Origin: Trebonia sp.
Lineage (GTDB): Bacteria > Actinomycetota > Actinomycetes > Streptosporangiales > Streptosporangiaceae
Direction of reading: 5' to 3'
NCBI GenBank assembly: GCA_030038035.1
Contig: JASHPP010000007.1
Location: 1-30,228 of the forward strand
Length of the DNA stretch: 30,228 bases
The notes under the pieces were generated by a model. It was given only the letters and a program-made list of their open reading frames with translations. It did not search any database and was not told the DNA's origin. Positions 15,357 to 23,885 of this stretch are shown here, in pieces; positions within the stretch are counted from its first letter, which is position 1; every line of letters begins with the position of its first letter. Made by a program: the position numbers and the translations under genes.

Positions 15357-16559
15357 TTAGCCGAGGATGCGGTAGTCCTCGAGGAGGCGGCGCCCGATGA
15401 TCATTTTCTGGATTTCCGCGGTGCCTTCGCCGATGAGCAGCATGGGGGCTTCCCGGTACAGGCGCTCGATCTCGTATTCGGTGGAGTAGCCGTAGCCGCC
15501 GTGGATGCGGAAGGAGTCTTCCACGACCTGCTTGCCGTACTCGGAAGCGAGGTATTTGGCCATGCCGGCCTCGAGGTCGTTGCGGTGGCCGGAGTCCTTG
15601 CGCCGGGCGGCCAGCACCATCATCTGGTGGGCGGCCTCGACCAGGGTGGCCATCTCGGCCAGCTTGAAGGCGATCGCCTGGTGGCCGGCGATCGGCTTGC
15701 CGAAGGCGTGCCGCTGCTGCGCGTAGGCGATCGCGAGTTCGAACGCGCGCAGGGCGACCCCGCAGCCGCGCGCCGCGACGTTCACCCGGCCGACCTCGAC
15801 GCCGTCCATCATCTGGTAGAAGCCCTGGCCGGTGATTCCGCCGAGGATCCGGCTGGCGGGGACGCGGACCCCGTCGAGGATGAGCTCGGTGGTGTCGACG
15901 CCCTTGTAGCCCATCTTGGCGATCTTCCCGGGCACGGTCAGGCCCGGCACCGTCGGGTTGGGGCCGTAGCCTGGCTGTTTCTCGATCAGGAACGTGGTCA
16001 TGTTCCGGTGCGGGACCGCATGGCCCTCGTCGGTGCGGCACAGCACGGCCACGAGGTTGGCGGTGCCTCCGTTGGTGAGCCACATTTTCTGGCCGTTGAT
16101 GACGAACTCCGCACCGTCGCGCACGGCAGTGGTGCGGATCGCCGACACGTCCGAGCCCAGGCCGGGCTCGGACATCGAGAAGGCGCCGCGGACGTCGCCG
16201 CTGGCCATCTTGGGCAGGAAGTGGTCTTTCTGCTCCTGAGTGCCATAGCGGGCAATCATGTGCGCGACGATGAAGTGGGTGTTGATGATGCCGGACACCG
16301 ACATCCAGCCGCGGGCGATCTCCTCCACCGCCAGGGCGTAGAGCAGCAGCGAGGCCCCGAGGCCGCCGTATTCCTCGGGGATGGTCAGCCCGAACAGGCC
16401 GAGTTTCTTCATCCCCTCGACGATCTGGACGGGGTACTCGTCCTTGTGCTCGAGCTCGGTCGCGACCGGGATGATCTCTTTTTCCGCGAAGTCCCTGACG
16501 GCGGCGAGGATCTCCTGCTCGAACTCGGTCAGGCCGTCGGTCTGTGCCAGGCGTCGCAT
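15357..16559 (-). CDS. Acyl-CoA dehydrogenase (FadE-type)
   Basis: A protein of 400 residues. The N-terminal helical domain carries IPEEYGGLG, the central sheet SMSEPGLGSD and QKMWLTNGG, and the C-terminal domain EGTAEIQK with catalytic E378. It is a complete, probably homotetrameric, FAD-dependent alpha,beta-dehydrogenase. The ATG start has GGAG seven bases upstream. It lies directly after MaoC and CitE-like genes; the Mycobacterium tuberculosis Rv2498c-Rv2500c set has the same trio (CitE, MaoC, FadE19), which supports a short branched acyl-CoA as substrate. That comparison is from memory and needs a search. Electrons would go to ETF, which is not encoded here. Confidence 0.9.
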   Translation of the reverse strand: MRRLAQTDGLTEFEQEILAAVRDFAEKEIIPVATELEHKDEYPVQIVEGMKKLGLFGLTIPEEYGGLGASLLLYALAVEEIARGWMSVSGIINTHFIVAHMIARYGTQEQKDHFLPKMASGDVRGAFSMSEPGLGSDVSAIRTTAVRDGAEFVINGQKMWLTNGGTANLVAVLCRTDEGHAVPHRNMTTFLIEKQPGYGPNPTVPGLTVPGKIAKMGYKGVDTTELILDGVRVPASRILGGITGQGFYQMMDGVEVGRVNVAARGCGVALRAFELAIAYAQQRHAFGKPIAGHQAIAFKLAEMATLVEAAHQMMVLAARRKDSGHRNDLEAGMAKYLASEYGKQVVEDSFRIHGGYGYSTEYEIERLYREAPMLLIGEGTAEIQKMIIGRRLLEDYRILG

Positions 16560-16591
16560 GTCCAGGCTCCATTCTGCTGGTCACCAAGAGC

Positions 16592-17095
16592 TCAGCGGGC
16601 TGTTTCTGGGCGGCCTGGCTGCTCCCCGCCGCGCTTGGCGACGTAGGACCGAGCCGGCACCAGCACCTTGCGGCGGAACACGCACACCAGCGTGCCGTCC
16701 TGCTTGTAGCCGCGGGTTTCCACCTCGACGACGCCCCGGTCGCTCTTGGACTTCGACAGCCACTTGCCGAGCACGCTGGTCTCGCCGTAGACCGTGTCGC
16801 CGTGGAAGGTCGGCGCCACGTGCTTGAGCGACTCGACCTCCAGGTTCGCGATCGCCTGGCCTGAGACGTCCGGCACCGACATGCCCAGCAGCAGCGAGTA
16901 GATGTAATTGCCTACCACCACGTTCCTACCGAACTCGGTGGCCTGCTCCGCGTAGTGCGCATCCAGGTGCAGCGGGTGATGGTTCATTGTCAGCAGGCAG
17001 AAGAGGTGATCGTCGTATTCGGTGACCGTCTTCCCCGGCCAGTGCCGGTAGACCGCCCCGACCTCGAACTCCTCGTACGTGCGCCCGAACCGCAT
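16592..17095 (-). CDS. MaoC-like hot-dog hydratase (mesaconyl/itaconyl-CoA hydratase type)
   Basis: A hot-dog protein of 167 residues. The motif N38-H39-H40-P41-L-H43-x-D45 replaces the usual D-x-N-P-x-H hydratase-2 loop, and GNYIYSLLLGMSVPDVSG is typical of the MaoC subgroup that hydrates mesaconyl- or itaconyl-CoA. It would add water to an enoyl-CoA to make the hydroxyacyl-CoA that the adjacent CitE-like lyase cleaves. ATG 17095 is chosen, with AGGGG about ten bases before it; GTG 17104, which overlaps the CitE stop as GTGA, is an alternative that adds three residues. It is the only enoyl-CoA hydratase candidate in the window; no crotonase is present. Confidence 0.85.
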   Translation of the reverse strand: MRFGRTYEEFEVGAVYRHWPGKTVTEYDDHLFCLLTMNHHPLHLDAHYAEQATEFGRNVVVGNYIYSLLLGMSVPDVSGQAIANLEVESLKHVAPTFHGDTVYGETSVLGKWLSKSKSDRGVVEVETRGYKQDGTLVCVFRRKVLVPARSYVAKRGGEQPGRPETAR

Positions 17096-17100
17096 CGCGC

Positions 17101-18069
17101 TCACCCCTGCGGAGGCTCGAACACGGACGTGCGCCGCAGGCCCGCCGCCCGGCCCTTGCCCGCGATCACCACTGCCATCTTCCTGGAGGCCTCGTCGATC
17201 ATCTCGTCTCCGAGCATCGCCGACCCCCGGGCGCCGCCCGCCGCCGACGTGCACCAGTCGTAGGCGTCCAGGATCAGCTCCGCGTGGTCGTAGTCGTCCT
17301 GCGAGGGCGAGAAGATCTCGTTGGCGGCAGCGATCTGGTCCGGGTGCAGCACCCACTTGCCGTCGTATCCCAGGGCGGCGGACCGGCGGGCCACGGCACC
17401 GAACCCATCGGCGTCGCGAACCTGGAGATAGGGACCGTCGATTGCCTGCAGATCATGCGCACGGGCCGCCATCAGGATCCGCATGAGGATGTAGTGGTAG
17501 GCATCCGCCGCGTACCCGGCGGGCTGCTCGCCCACCACCAGCGACCGCATGCCGATCGACGCCATGAAATCGGCGGGGCCGAAGACGATGGTCTCCAGCC
17601 GCGACGAGGACGCCGCGATCGCGCCCACATGCTCCAGCCCGGCGGCGGTCTCGATCTGCGCCTCGATGCCGATACGGCCGACCTCGAAGCCCATCGTCTT
17701 CTCGATCTGCGTCAGCAGCAGGTCGAGCGCCGTCACCTGCGCGGCGTCGGCCACCTTCGGCAGCATGACGCAGTCGAGGTTGGGACCCGCCTCCTCGACC
17801 ACCGTGACCACGTCCCGGTACGTCCAGTGGGTTGTCCAGTCATTGACCCGCACCACGCGGATCTTGCCGCCCCAGTCTCCGTTGTTCAGCGCGTCCACGA
17901 TCATGTGCCTGGCGCGCTCCTTCACCAGCGGCGCGCAGGCGTCCTCCAGGTCCAAGAACACCTGATCGGACGGCAGGCCCTGCGCCTTCTCCAGGAAGCG
18001 CGGGTTGCTGCCCGGCACGGCCAGGCACGATCGGCGAGGGCGCAACCGTCCGGCGGCTACGGTCGTCAT
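17101..18069 (-). CDS. HpcH/HpaI-CitE-like CoA-ester lyase
   Basis: A TIM-barrel protein of 322 residues. It has LAVPGSNPRFLEKA at the N-terminus, VFLDLEDACAP with D40/E42/D43, GPADFMASIG for the metal site, and KWVLHPDQI. This is the malyl-CoA/methylmalyl-CoA/citramalyl-CoA lyase branch of the CitE family, which splits a beta-hydroxyacyl-CoA to acetyl- or propionyl-CoA plus an alpha-keto acid, using Mg2+. ATG 18069 is preferred over GTG 18081 because GAGGTGA lies upstream at a normal distance. No citrate lyase alpha or gamma subunit is present, so it acts alone rather than in citrate lyase. With the MaoC gene directly downstream it forms a hydratase-lyase pair. Confidence 0.88.
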   Translation of the reverse strand: MTTVAAGRLRPRRSCLAVPGSNPRFLEKAQGLPSDQVFLDLEDACAPLVKERARHMIVDALNNGDWGGKIRVVRVNDWTTHWTYRDVVTVVEEAGPNLDCVMLPKVADAAQVTALDLLLTQIEKTMGFEVGRIGIEAQIETAAGLEHVGAIAASSSRLETIVFGPADFMASIGMRSLVVGEQPAGYAADAYHYILMRILMAARAHDLQAIDGPYLQVRDADGFGAVARRSAALGYDGKWVLHPDQIAAANEIFSPSQDDYDHAELILDAYDWCTSAAGGARGSAMLGDEMIDEASRKMAVVIAGKGRAAGLRRTSVFEPPQG

Positions 18070-18086
18070 TTGTCGGGTCACCTCAT

Positions 18087-18848
18087 CTACGCTCGCGGGC
18101 CGCCGGCCACGTAGAGCACCTGTCCGGAGACGAATCCCGCGCCGTCACTGACGAAGAAGGAGACGGCGTGTGCGATATCGGCCGGCACGCCAGCCCGGGC
18201 AACGGGGATCTGAGCGACCCGGTCGGCCACGAACCGCTCCCAGTCCTGCCCGACCCGCTGTGCCGTCGCCCGGGTCATGTCAGTCTGGATGAAGCCCGGG
18301 GCGATGCTGTTGACCGTGATCCCGAACCGGCCCAGCTCGATGGCCAGGGTTTTGGTAAAGCCCTGCAGGCCTGCCTTGGCGGCCGAGTAGTTCGCCTGCC
18401 CGCGGTTGCCGAGCGCCGACGTGCTTGAGAGGTTCACGATCCGCCCCCACGACGCCGCCACCATGTGCCGCTGGACCGCCCGGCTCATGAGGAACGCGCC
18501 GCGCAGATGCACGTTCAGCACCGTGTCCCAGTCCGCGTCCGTCATCTTGAACAGCAGGTTGTCGCGGGTCACCCCGGCGTTGTTGACCAGGACCGTCGGG
18601 GCGCCGAGCTCAGCGGCGACCCGGGCGACAGCCGCCTCGACTTGCCCGGCGTCGGACACGTCCGCGCCCACTGCCAGTACGCGACCGCCCGCGGCCACGA
18701 TGCCGTTGACGGTCTCTTTGGCGGTGGACTCGTCCAGGTCGAGGACCGCGACCGCGAAGCCGTCCGCGGCCAGCCGACGGGCGGTCGCCGCGCCGATGCC
18801 CCGGGCGGCGCCAGTCACGATGGCCACCCGGCCTGTGGGATCAGTCAT
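18087..18848 (-). CDS. FabG-like SDR (3-oxoacyl reductase / 3-hydroxyacyl-CoA dehydrogenase)
   Basis: A protein of 253 residues and a textbook FabG pattern: TGAARGIG at 12-19, NNAG at 89-92, S141/S142, Y154-x3-K158 (YSAAK), and SIAPGFIQTDMT. It reduces 3-ketoacyl thioesters with NADPH or runs in the oxidative direction in degradation; in this operon the oxidative step before the thiolase is the natural reading. It ends with TAG 17 bases before the CitE-like start and begins 30 bases after the LLM stop, so it sits inside the leftward operon. It is much closer to FabG than the other two SDRs in the window. Confidence 0.88.
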   Translation of the reverse strand: MTDPTGRVAIVTGAARGIGAATARRLAADGFAVAVLDLDESTAKETVNGIVAAGGRVLAVGADVSDAGQVEAAVARVAAELGAPTVLVNNAGVTRDNLLFKMTDADWDTVLNVHLRGAFLMSRAVQRHMVAASWGRIVNLSSTSALGNRGQANYSAAKAGLQGFTKTLAIELGRFGITVNSIAPGFIQTDMTRATAQRVGQDWERFVADRVAQIPVARAGVPADIAHAVSFFVSDGAGFVSGQVLYVAGGPRA

Positions 18849-18878
18849 CTCATCTCTCCCGACATCTCGGCGTCCCGG

Positions 18879-19928
18879 TCAGATGCTGTCGAGGATCGCC
18901 CGCAACCGTCGCACGTCGGCAAGCGGATCCTCGCCGATGGGTTCAACCTGCAGCACGGTCACGCCCTGGTCGCGGAATGCGCCCAGCCGGTCCCGGATGT
19001 AACCCTCGTCGCCGATCAGCGACGTTCCCTCAAGCAACTCGTCCGGCAGCCGTGCCGCGGCCTCTTCTCGCCGGCCCGCCAGGTAAAGGTCCTGGACCTG
19101 CGCGGCCTCCATCCCGAAGCCGTACCGCTGGACGAGCAGGTTGTAGAAGTTCTGCCCGCGCGCGCCCATGCCTCCCACATAGAGAGCCAGGTGGTCACGA
19201 TCGCGGCCGCGCAGGCGGGTCACGTCGGCACCGATCGCCATGGGGCCCCCGGCGACGATTTCCAGCGGACCGAGCTGTCTGTCGCGCTTCGCGCGCCCCC
19301 GGGAAAGCGCCTCATCCCACACCGCGCTCGCCCGCTCCGGGATGTAAAGGAACGGAACCCAGCCCTCGGCTACGGTGGCGGCCAGCTCAACGTTGGCGGG
19401 TCCCAGCGCGGCCAGGTAAATGGGGATCGCCGACTGGATCGGACGATCGATCAGCTTGAGCGGCTTGCCCAGGCCTGTCCCCATAGCGGGCGGCAGGGGA
19501 ATCCGGTAATGGGCGCCGGGGTAGTCCAGGCGTTCGCGACGCCAGACGGTCCGGCAGATGTCGATGGTCTCCCTGGTGCGGCCGAGCGGCGCGTGGTACG
19601 GGACACCGTGCCATCCCTCCACGACCTGCGGGCCGCTGGTTCCGAGGCCCAGGACGAAGCGCCCGCCCGTGAGGTGATCCAGCCCGGCCGCGGTCATGGC
19701 AGTGAGCGCCGGCGTCCGCGAGTAAATCGGCAGGATCTGCGCCATGAGCTGGGCCCGCTCTGTTACGGCGGCGAGGTAGCCGAGCCAGCTGACCGCGTCA
19801 AAGCCGTACGCCTCCGGCACGGCCAGCACGTCGACGCCGGCTTCCTCGTACGAACGCGCGAGCTGGGCCGCTGACCGCGGATCCGCGGTGTGGGGGATCA
19901 TCGCCGCCAGCCTCATCGCATCACTCAT
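18879..19928 (-). CDS. LLM-class flavin oxidoreductase, likely F420-dependent
   Basis: About 349 residues with the bacterial luciferase-like barrel: GVDVLAVPEAYGFDAVS, LDHLTGGRFVLGLGTSGPQ, then VVEGWHGVPY, and a late block ending TVLQVEPIG. The GTSGPQV-EGWHG block is typical of actinobacterial F420-dependent LLM proteins. It would pass a hydride between F420 and an alcohol, aldehyde or enone; some relatives use FMN, so the cofactor is inferred. ATG 19928 is chosen; ATG 19916 is possible and the open frame to 19970 would run over operator site C. It is the first gene of the six-gene leftward operon. Confidence 0.85.
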   Translation of the reverse strand: MSDAMRLAAMIPHTADPRSAAQLARSYEEAGVDVLAVPEAYGFDAVSWLGYLAAVTERAQLMAQILPIYSRTPALTAMTAAGLDHLTGGRFVLGLGTSGPQVVEGWHGVPYHAPLGRTRETIDICRTVWRRERLDYPGAHYRIPLPPAMGTGLGKPLKLIDRPIQSAIPIYLAALGPANVELAATVAEGWVPFLYIPERASAVWDEALSRGRAKRDRQLGPLEIVAGGPMAIGADVTRLRGRDRDHLALYVGGMGARGQNFYNLLVQRYGFGMEAAQVQDLYLAGRREEAAARLPDELLEGTSLIGDEGYIRDRLGAFRDQGVTVLQVEPIGEDPLADVRRLRAILDSI

Positions 19929-19953
19929 CACTCGGTCGCACGATCGTGATATA

Positions 19954-19977
19954 TTTGACTCCGACGTCAAATTTATT
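19954..19977. promoter_or_regulatory. Operator/promoter site C (GACGTC palindrome)
   Basis: GACGTC at 19963-19968 in the AT-rich divergent gap between the LLM gene and the ACAD. A wider inverted repeat, TTTGAC-N6-GTCAAA (19954-19971), surrounds it. It would control the six-gene leftward operon and the rightward ACAD-thiolase unit. The core CCGACGTCAA is identical to that of site D. Confidence 0.6.
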
Positions 19978-20097
19978 TTGTGTCGGCGGATCCGTCAAGT
20001 CGGTGGCGCGGACGGTCGGCCGGGCCGCTCGGCCCGGGACCAGAGCCGTCCGCCCCGCATTGGACACGCGTCACAAACGGTCGGAGACTGGAGGGAT

Positions 20098-21279
20098 ATG
20101 AGCGCGACGGTCAGCGACGACGACTTCTCGTACGTCCATGACCAGGTGCGGCGTTTCGTTCGCGACGACGTCGTCCCGCGCGAGAACGAGATCATGGCCG
20201 CGGACCGCATGCCCGACGATCTGCGGACCACCGCGGCTCGGATGGGCCTGTTCGGATACGCGATACCCGCGGAATGGGGCGGCCTCGGGCTGAACCTGCG
20301 GCAGGACGTCGAGCTCGCGATGGAGTTCGGATACACCACGCTCGCGCTGCGGTCGATGTTCGGCACCAACAACGGCATCGCGGGCCAGGTGCTGGTCAAC
20401 TTCGGTACGCAAGAGCAGAAGAAGCAGTGGCTTGAGCGCATCGCCTCCGGCGACGTCGTCGCCTCATTCGCCCTTACCGAACCTGGCGCTGGCTCAAACC
20501 CCGCCGGCCTGCGCACCCGCGCCCGCCCCGATGATCGCGGCTGGGTACTCGACGGGCGCAAGCGCTTCATCACCAATGCCCCGCTCGCAGACCTGTTCGT
20601 GGTGTTCGCGCGCACCCGCGAACCTAGCCAGCACGGCCCCGGCATCGCCGTGTTCCTCGTGCCCGGCGGCACGCCAGGACTCAGCGTCGGGCCCAAGGAC
20701 GCGAAAATGGGCCAGGAGGGCGCCTGGACCGCCGACGTCATCCTCGACTCGGTCCGTGTCGGAGAAACCGCGCTCGTCGGTGGCGACGAGGAAATCGGCT
20801 ACCGGGCGGCGATGACGTCACTGGCCCGCGGACGCGTCCACATCGCGGCGCTCGCCGTCGGCTGCGCCCAGCGCGCGCTGGACGAGTCGGTCGCGTACGC
20901 GGCGGCCAGCACGCAAGGCGGGGTCCGGGTCGGGGAATACCAGCTCGTGCAGGCCATGCTTGCCGACCAGTACACCGGCGTCGCCGCGGGACGCGCCCTA
21001 GTCCGTGACGCCGCGGCCGCCTACGACAGCGGCGCCGACCGGCGGGTCATGCCGTCGGCGGCCAAGCTCTTCTGCACCGAGATGGCCGGCCACGTGGCTG
21101 ATCTCGCGGTGCAGGTGCACGGCGGCACCGGGTACATGCGCGAGGTCCCGGTCGAACGGATCTACCGCGATGTCAGGCTGCTGCGGCTGTATGAGGGAAC
21201 GAGCGAGATCCAGCGCCTGATCATCGGCGGTTCCCTGGTCCGTGACCGGCTGGCTTCCAGCGCCGGCACACCCATCTAG
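20098..21279 (+). CDS. Acyl-CoA dehydrogenase (FadE-type)
   Basis: A protein of 393 residues. It has IPAEWGGLGLN, TEPGAGSNPAG, DGRKRFITN and the C-terminal LYEGTSEIQR with catalytic E366. It is complete and should be an active FAD-dependent acyl-CoA dehydrogenase. ATG 20098 is fixed by GGAGG a few bases upstream (ctggagggat); the open frame reaches back to 19888 across operator site C, which is not coding. The thiolase starts 26 bases after its stop, so the two are one transcript that may continue into the TetR gene. It differs from the 15357-16559 ACAD in sequence, so it is not a recent duplicate. Confidence 0.9.
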   Translation: MSATVSDDDFSYVHDQVRRFVRDDVVPRENEIMAADRMPDDLRTTAARMGLFGYAIPAEWGGLGLNLRQDVELAMEFGYTTLALRSMFGTNNGIAGQVLVNFGTQEQKKQWLERIASGDVVASFALTEPGAGSNPAGLRTRARPDDRGWVLDGRKRFITNAPLADLFVVFARTREPSQHGPGIAVFLVPGGTPGLSVGPKDAKMGQEGAWTADVILDSVRVGETALVGGDEEIGYRAAMTSLARGRVHIAALAVGCAQRALDESVAYAAASTQGGVRVGEYQLVQAMLADQYTGVAAGRALVRDAAAAYDSGADRRVMPSAAKLFCTEMAGHVADLAVQVHGGTGYMREVPVERIYRDVRLLRLYEGTSEIQRLIIGGSLVRDRLASSAGTPI

Positions 21280-21305
21280 CGGCAGCGTTAAGGAAGGCTG
21301 GCACC

Positions 21306-22520
21306 ATGCGTGAGGTCGTGATCTGCGAACCGGTCCGTACCCCGATCGGCCGGTACGGAGGAGCCCTGAAATCGCTCAGTGCCGCGGAGCTCGGCGAGGT
21401 AGCCGTGCGCGGCCTGCTTGACCGGACTGGGCTCGACCAGGCGGCCATCGAGGACGTGGTGCTCGGGCACTGCTACCCAAGCAGCGAAGCGCCCGCGATC
21501 GGCCGCGTGGTCGCGCTCAACGCGGGCCTGCCGGTGACGGTGCCCGGCATGCAGGTCGACCGGCGCTGCGGCTCCGGGCTGCAGGCGGTGCTCCAGGCGG
21601 GCATGCAGGTGAGCACCGGCGTGCACGAGCTCGTGGTCGCGGGCGGCGCCGAGAGCATGAGCAACGTCCCGTTCTACTCGACGCAGCTGCGCTGGGGCGT
21701 CACCGGCCCAGGGATAACCCTGCACGACGGGCTCGCGCGCGGCCGTGCCACCGCGGGCGGGCGGTACTATCCGGTTCCTGACGGCATGCTGGAGACGGCC
21801 GAGAACCTGCGGCGCGAGTACGCCATATCCCGTGCCGAGCAGGACGAGCTCGCCCTCGTCTCGCACCAGCGGGCGGTCGCCGCACAGCGGTCCGGGGTGT
21901 TCGCCGAGGAGATCGTCCCTGTCACTGTCAGGACCCGCGGGGGCGAGGAGGTCATCGACACCGACGAGCACCCGCGCGCCGACGCCTCCCTCGAAGCGCT
22001 GGCCGGGCTGCGCCCCGTGCTGGGCCAGCGGGACCCCGAGGCCACCGTCACCGCGGGCAACGCCAGCGGGCAGAACGACGCGGCCGCCGTGTGCGTCGTC
22101 ACGCACCCGGAGCGTGCCGAGGCGCTGGGGCTGCGGCCCCTCGTCCGCCTCGTTTCCTGGGCGGTTTCCGGCGTGCCGCCAAAGACGATGGGTATCGGAC
22201 CCGTCCCCGCGAGCCGTGCCGCGCTGGAGCGTGCCGGGCTGAAGTTGTCCGAGATCGACCTGATCGAGCTCAACGAGGCCTTCGCTGCCCAGGTGCTCGC
22301 CTGTACCAGGGAGTGGGGGTTCGGCGCGGCCGACTTCGAGCGTCTCAACGTGCACGGCTCGGGAATTTCGCTGGGCCATCCGGTCGGCGCGACCGGGACG
22401 CGCATCCTGACCACCCTTGCCAGGGAGATGCACAGGCGGCAGGCTCGGTACGGGCTGGAGACGATGTGCATCGGCGGCGGCCAGGGCCTCGCCGCGATCT
22501 TCGAGCGAGTCGCCGCATGA
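21306..22520 (+). CDS. Thiolase (acetyl-CoA acyltransferase)
   Basis: A protein of 404 residues with nucleophile C88 in DRRCGSGLQA, NEAFAAQ, H358 in GSGISLGHPVGATGTR and C388 in CIGGGQGLAA. It is a complete degradative thiolase. GGAAGG precedes the ATG by about nine bases. It is the same length as the leftward thiolase but differs throughout, including the active-site loops, which suggests the pathway has two thiolytic steps on different chain or ring intermediates. It follows the ACAD in a two-gene rightward unit. Confidence 0.92.
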   Translation: MREVVICEPVRTPIGRYGGALKSLSAAELGEVAVRGLLDRTGLDQAAIEDVVLGHCYPSSEAPAIGRVVALNAGLPVTVPGMQVDRRCGSGLQAVLQAGMQVSTGVHELVVAGGAESMSNVPFYSTQLRWGVTGPGITLHDGLARGRATAGGRYYPVPDGMLETAENLRREYAISRAEQDELALVSHQRAVAAQRSGVFAEEIVPVTVRTRGGEEVIDTDEHPRADASLEALAGLRPVLGQRDPEATVTAGNASGQNDAAAVCVVTHPERAEALGLRPLVRLVSWAVSGVPPKTMGIGPVPASRAALERAGLKLSEIDLIELNEAFAAQVLACTREWGFGAADFERLNVHGSGISLGHPVGATGTRILTTLAREMHRRQARYGLETMCIGGGQGLAAIFERVAA

Positions 22521-22661
22521 GAGCAGAGCGCCCGGGCCGGCCGGGGAAGCGGAATGCGCGATTCCCGTTCGTTCACCTGCCGATGCGAGCAGAATAAGGC
22601 TTCCCGAGCCGCGCAGCTCCCCTGCGGCACCCGCGTTCGCGGTCGCAAGGTTCCTGGTTTG

Positions 22662-22695
22662 TTGTCGTCGACGTCGGTTTAAAATGAACTACAAT
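22662..22695 (+). promoter_or_regulatory. Operator/promoter site E before the TetR gene
   Basis: GACGTC at 22670-22675 with an AT-rich right flank (GGTTTAAAA), followed by a -10-like TACAAT at 22690-22695. The palindrome covers the -35 zone of that promoter, 63 bases before the TetR start, as expected for autoregulation. Its left flank is GC-rich, so the site is the weakest match of the five. Confidence 0.55.
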
Positions 22696-22737
22696 GTGAT
22701 CCGATGGTTACCGTAGTGGAGGGTTGCGTGCAGCATC

Positions 22738-23382
22738 GTGAGTACAGCCACTTGTGAAGAGGCCGATGAGAGCCGACGCCTATCCGCTAAGGGTATCCGT
22801 ACCCGTGCCCGCTTGATCGCGTCCGCCAAACAGGTCTTCGAGAGAGACGGGTTCCTCAATGCTCGCATTACGGATATCGCGAGCGGCGCCGAGGTATCCC
22901 ATGGCTCGTTTTATCACTATTTCGACTCTAAGGAAGAAATCTTCCGTGTCGTCGCCGAAGAACAAGAGGTAAGCCTGCTCACGCTCGACGCCGTTACTGG
23001 GACTGATCACACTCCTGTGCAGCGAATTGAAGCAGCCAACCGCCGTTATCTGAGCGCCTACCGTGCCGAAGCGGCGATCATGCGCGTGATCGAAGAGGTG
23101 TCGCGCTACGACTCCGCCGTGCGTGAGGTGCGCAAGCGCCGCGACGACGAGTTCGCCCGTCGACTGCAGGCCGCGATCGAGAGACTGCAGAGCTCTGGGG
23201 CAGCCGACAAGCTGATCGACCCGTGGTACGCGGCCAACGCGCTCGGCGGCATGGTCGCCAAATTCGCTGAGATGTGGCTCCTGCAAGGCGGGGATTACGA
23301 AATGGAGCACGCGGTGGCGCAGCTCACCCGTCTGTGGGCGAATGCCCTGGGTATCCGCCCGGATAGCGGGCCCACGCCGTGA
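22738..23382 (+). CDS. TetR/AcrR-family transcriptional regulator
   Basis: A protein of 214 residues. The N-terminal TetR DNA-binding domain has RARLIASAKQVFERDGF, then the helix-turn-helix ITDIASGAEVSHGSFYHYF (about 44-62) followed by SKEEIFRVV. The C-terminal helical ligand-binding half is WYAANALGGMVAKFAEMW-like. In TetR proteins of catabolic clusters the ligand is often an acyl-CoA or the substrate. GTG 22738 is the only sensible start; GGAGGG is 14 bases away, a longer gap than usual, which suggests weak translation. It is the only regulator of this type in the window and has a GACGTC site in its own promoter, so it is the best candidate for binding all five sites. Its last 59 bases overlap the convergent NTF2-like gene. 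Confidence 0.9.
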   Translation: MSTATCEEADESRRLSAKGIRTRARLIASAKQVFERDGFLNARITDIASGAEVSHGSFYHYFDSKEEIFRVVAEEQEVSLLTLDAVTGTDHTPVQRIEAANRRYLSAYRAEAAIMRVIEEVSRYDSAVREVRKRRDDEFARRLQAAIERLQSSGAADKLIDPWYAANALGGMVAKFAEMWLLQGGDYEMEHAVAQLTRLWANALGIRPDSGPTP

Positions 23383-23836
23383 AGACGCTCCGGGCGCTGC
23401 CCGGGGCGACTGGCCGGCTCACCCGGCGGGTGATCTCCCACGAGTCGGATGTGCGCCGCAGGTCCCAGTGGTTGTACGTCAGGCTGTAGACCCGGTACCC
23501 CTCCTCGGCACGCACCCAGACGAGGGCGTGTCCCTCGGCCCAGGCCTGCCAGCCGTCGACCCGGATGGTCAGGCCGCCGACCGTATGCAGGCTGCCGCGG
23601 CTCTCTATGTCGCGTTTGTGCGTGCCGTCGGGGTCATCGAGCGCCCGGTAGAACTGGTCGCGGCCGGCTAGCTGCCCGTCAACGCCGTCGTAGACGCCAT
23701 CGGCCGCGAATACGCGCGACCACGCCAGCGCGTCGCCGATGTCGGCGGCGAAGCCGTAGCGATGCAGCAGCTCCCGGATTTCTTCGCGCGCGCGCAGGTC
23801 CGCGACCGCGCTGCGGAGTTCACTCAGCTCGCTCAT
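23324..23836 (-). CDS. NTF2-like (SnoaL-type) protein
   Basis: A protein of 170 residues. A leading helix with LRAREEIRELLHRYGFAADIGD is followed by AWSRVFAADGVYDGVDG and strands through YNHWDLRRTSDSWEITRR. This is the SnoaL_4-like group often found beside FadE and P450 genes in actinobacteria. The role is unknown: isomerase, dehydratase or binding protein. It lies 49 bases after the VOC gene and is probably co-transcribed from operator site D. Its 3' end overlaps TetR by 59 bases on the opposite strand. Confidence 0.8.
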   Translation of the reverse strand: MSELSELRSAVADLRAREEIRELLHRYGFAADIGDALAWSRVFAADGVYDGVDGQLAGRDQFYRALDDPDGTHKRDIESRGSLHTVGGLTIRVDGWQAWAEGHALVWVRAEEGYRVYSLTYNHWDLRRTSDSWEITRRVSRPVAPGSARSVFTAWARYPGGYPGHSPTDG

Positions 23837-23885
23837 GCCAACGGTGGGCGCGGCGCCACGTCGCGGGGCTCCCGGCGGCCGCCCG

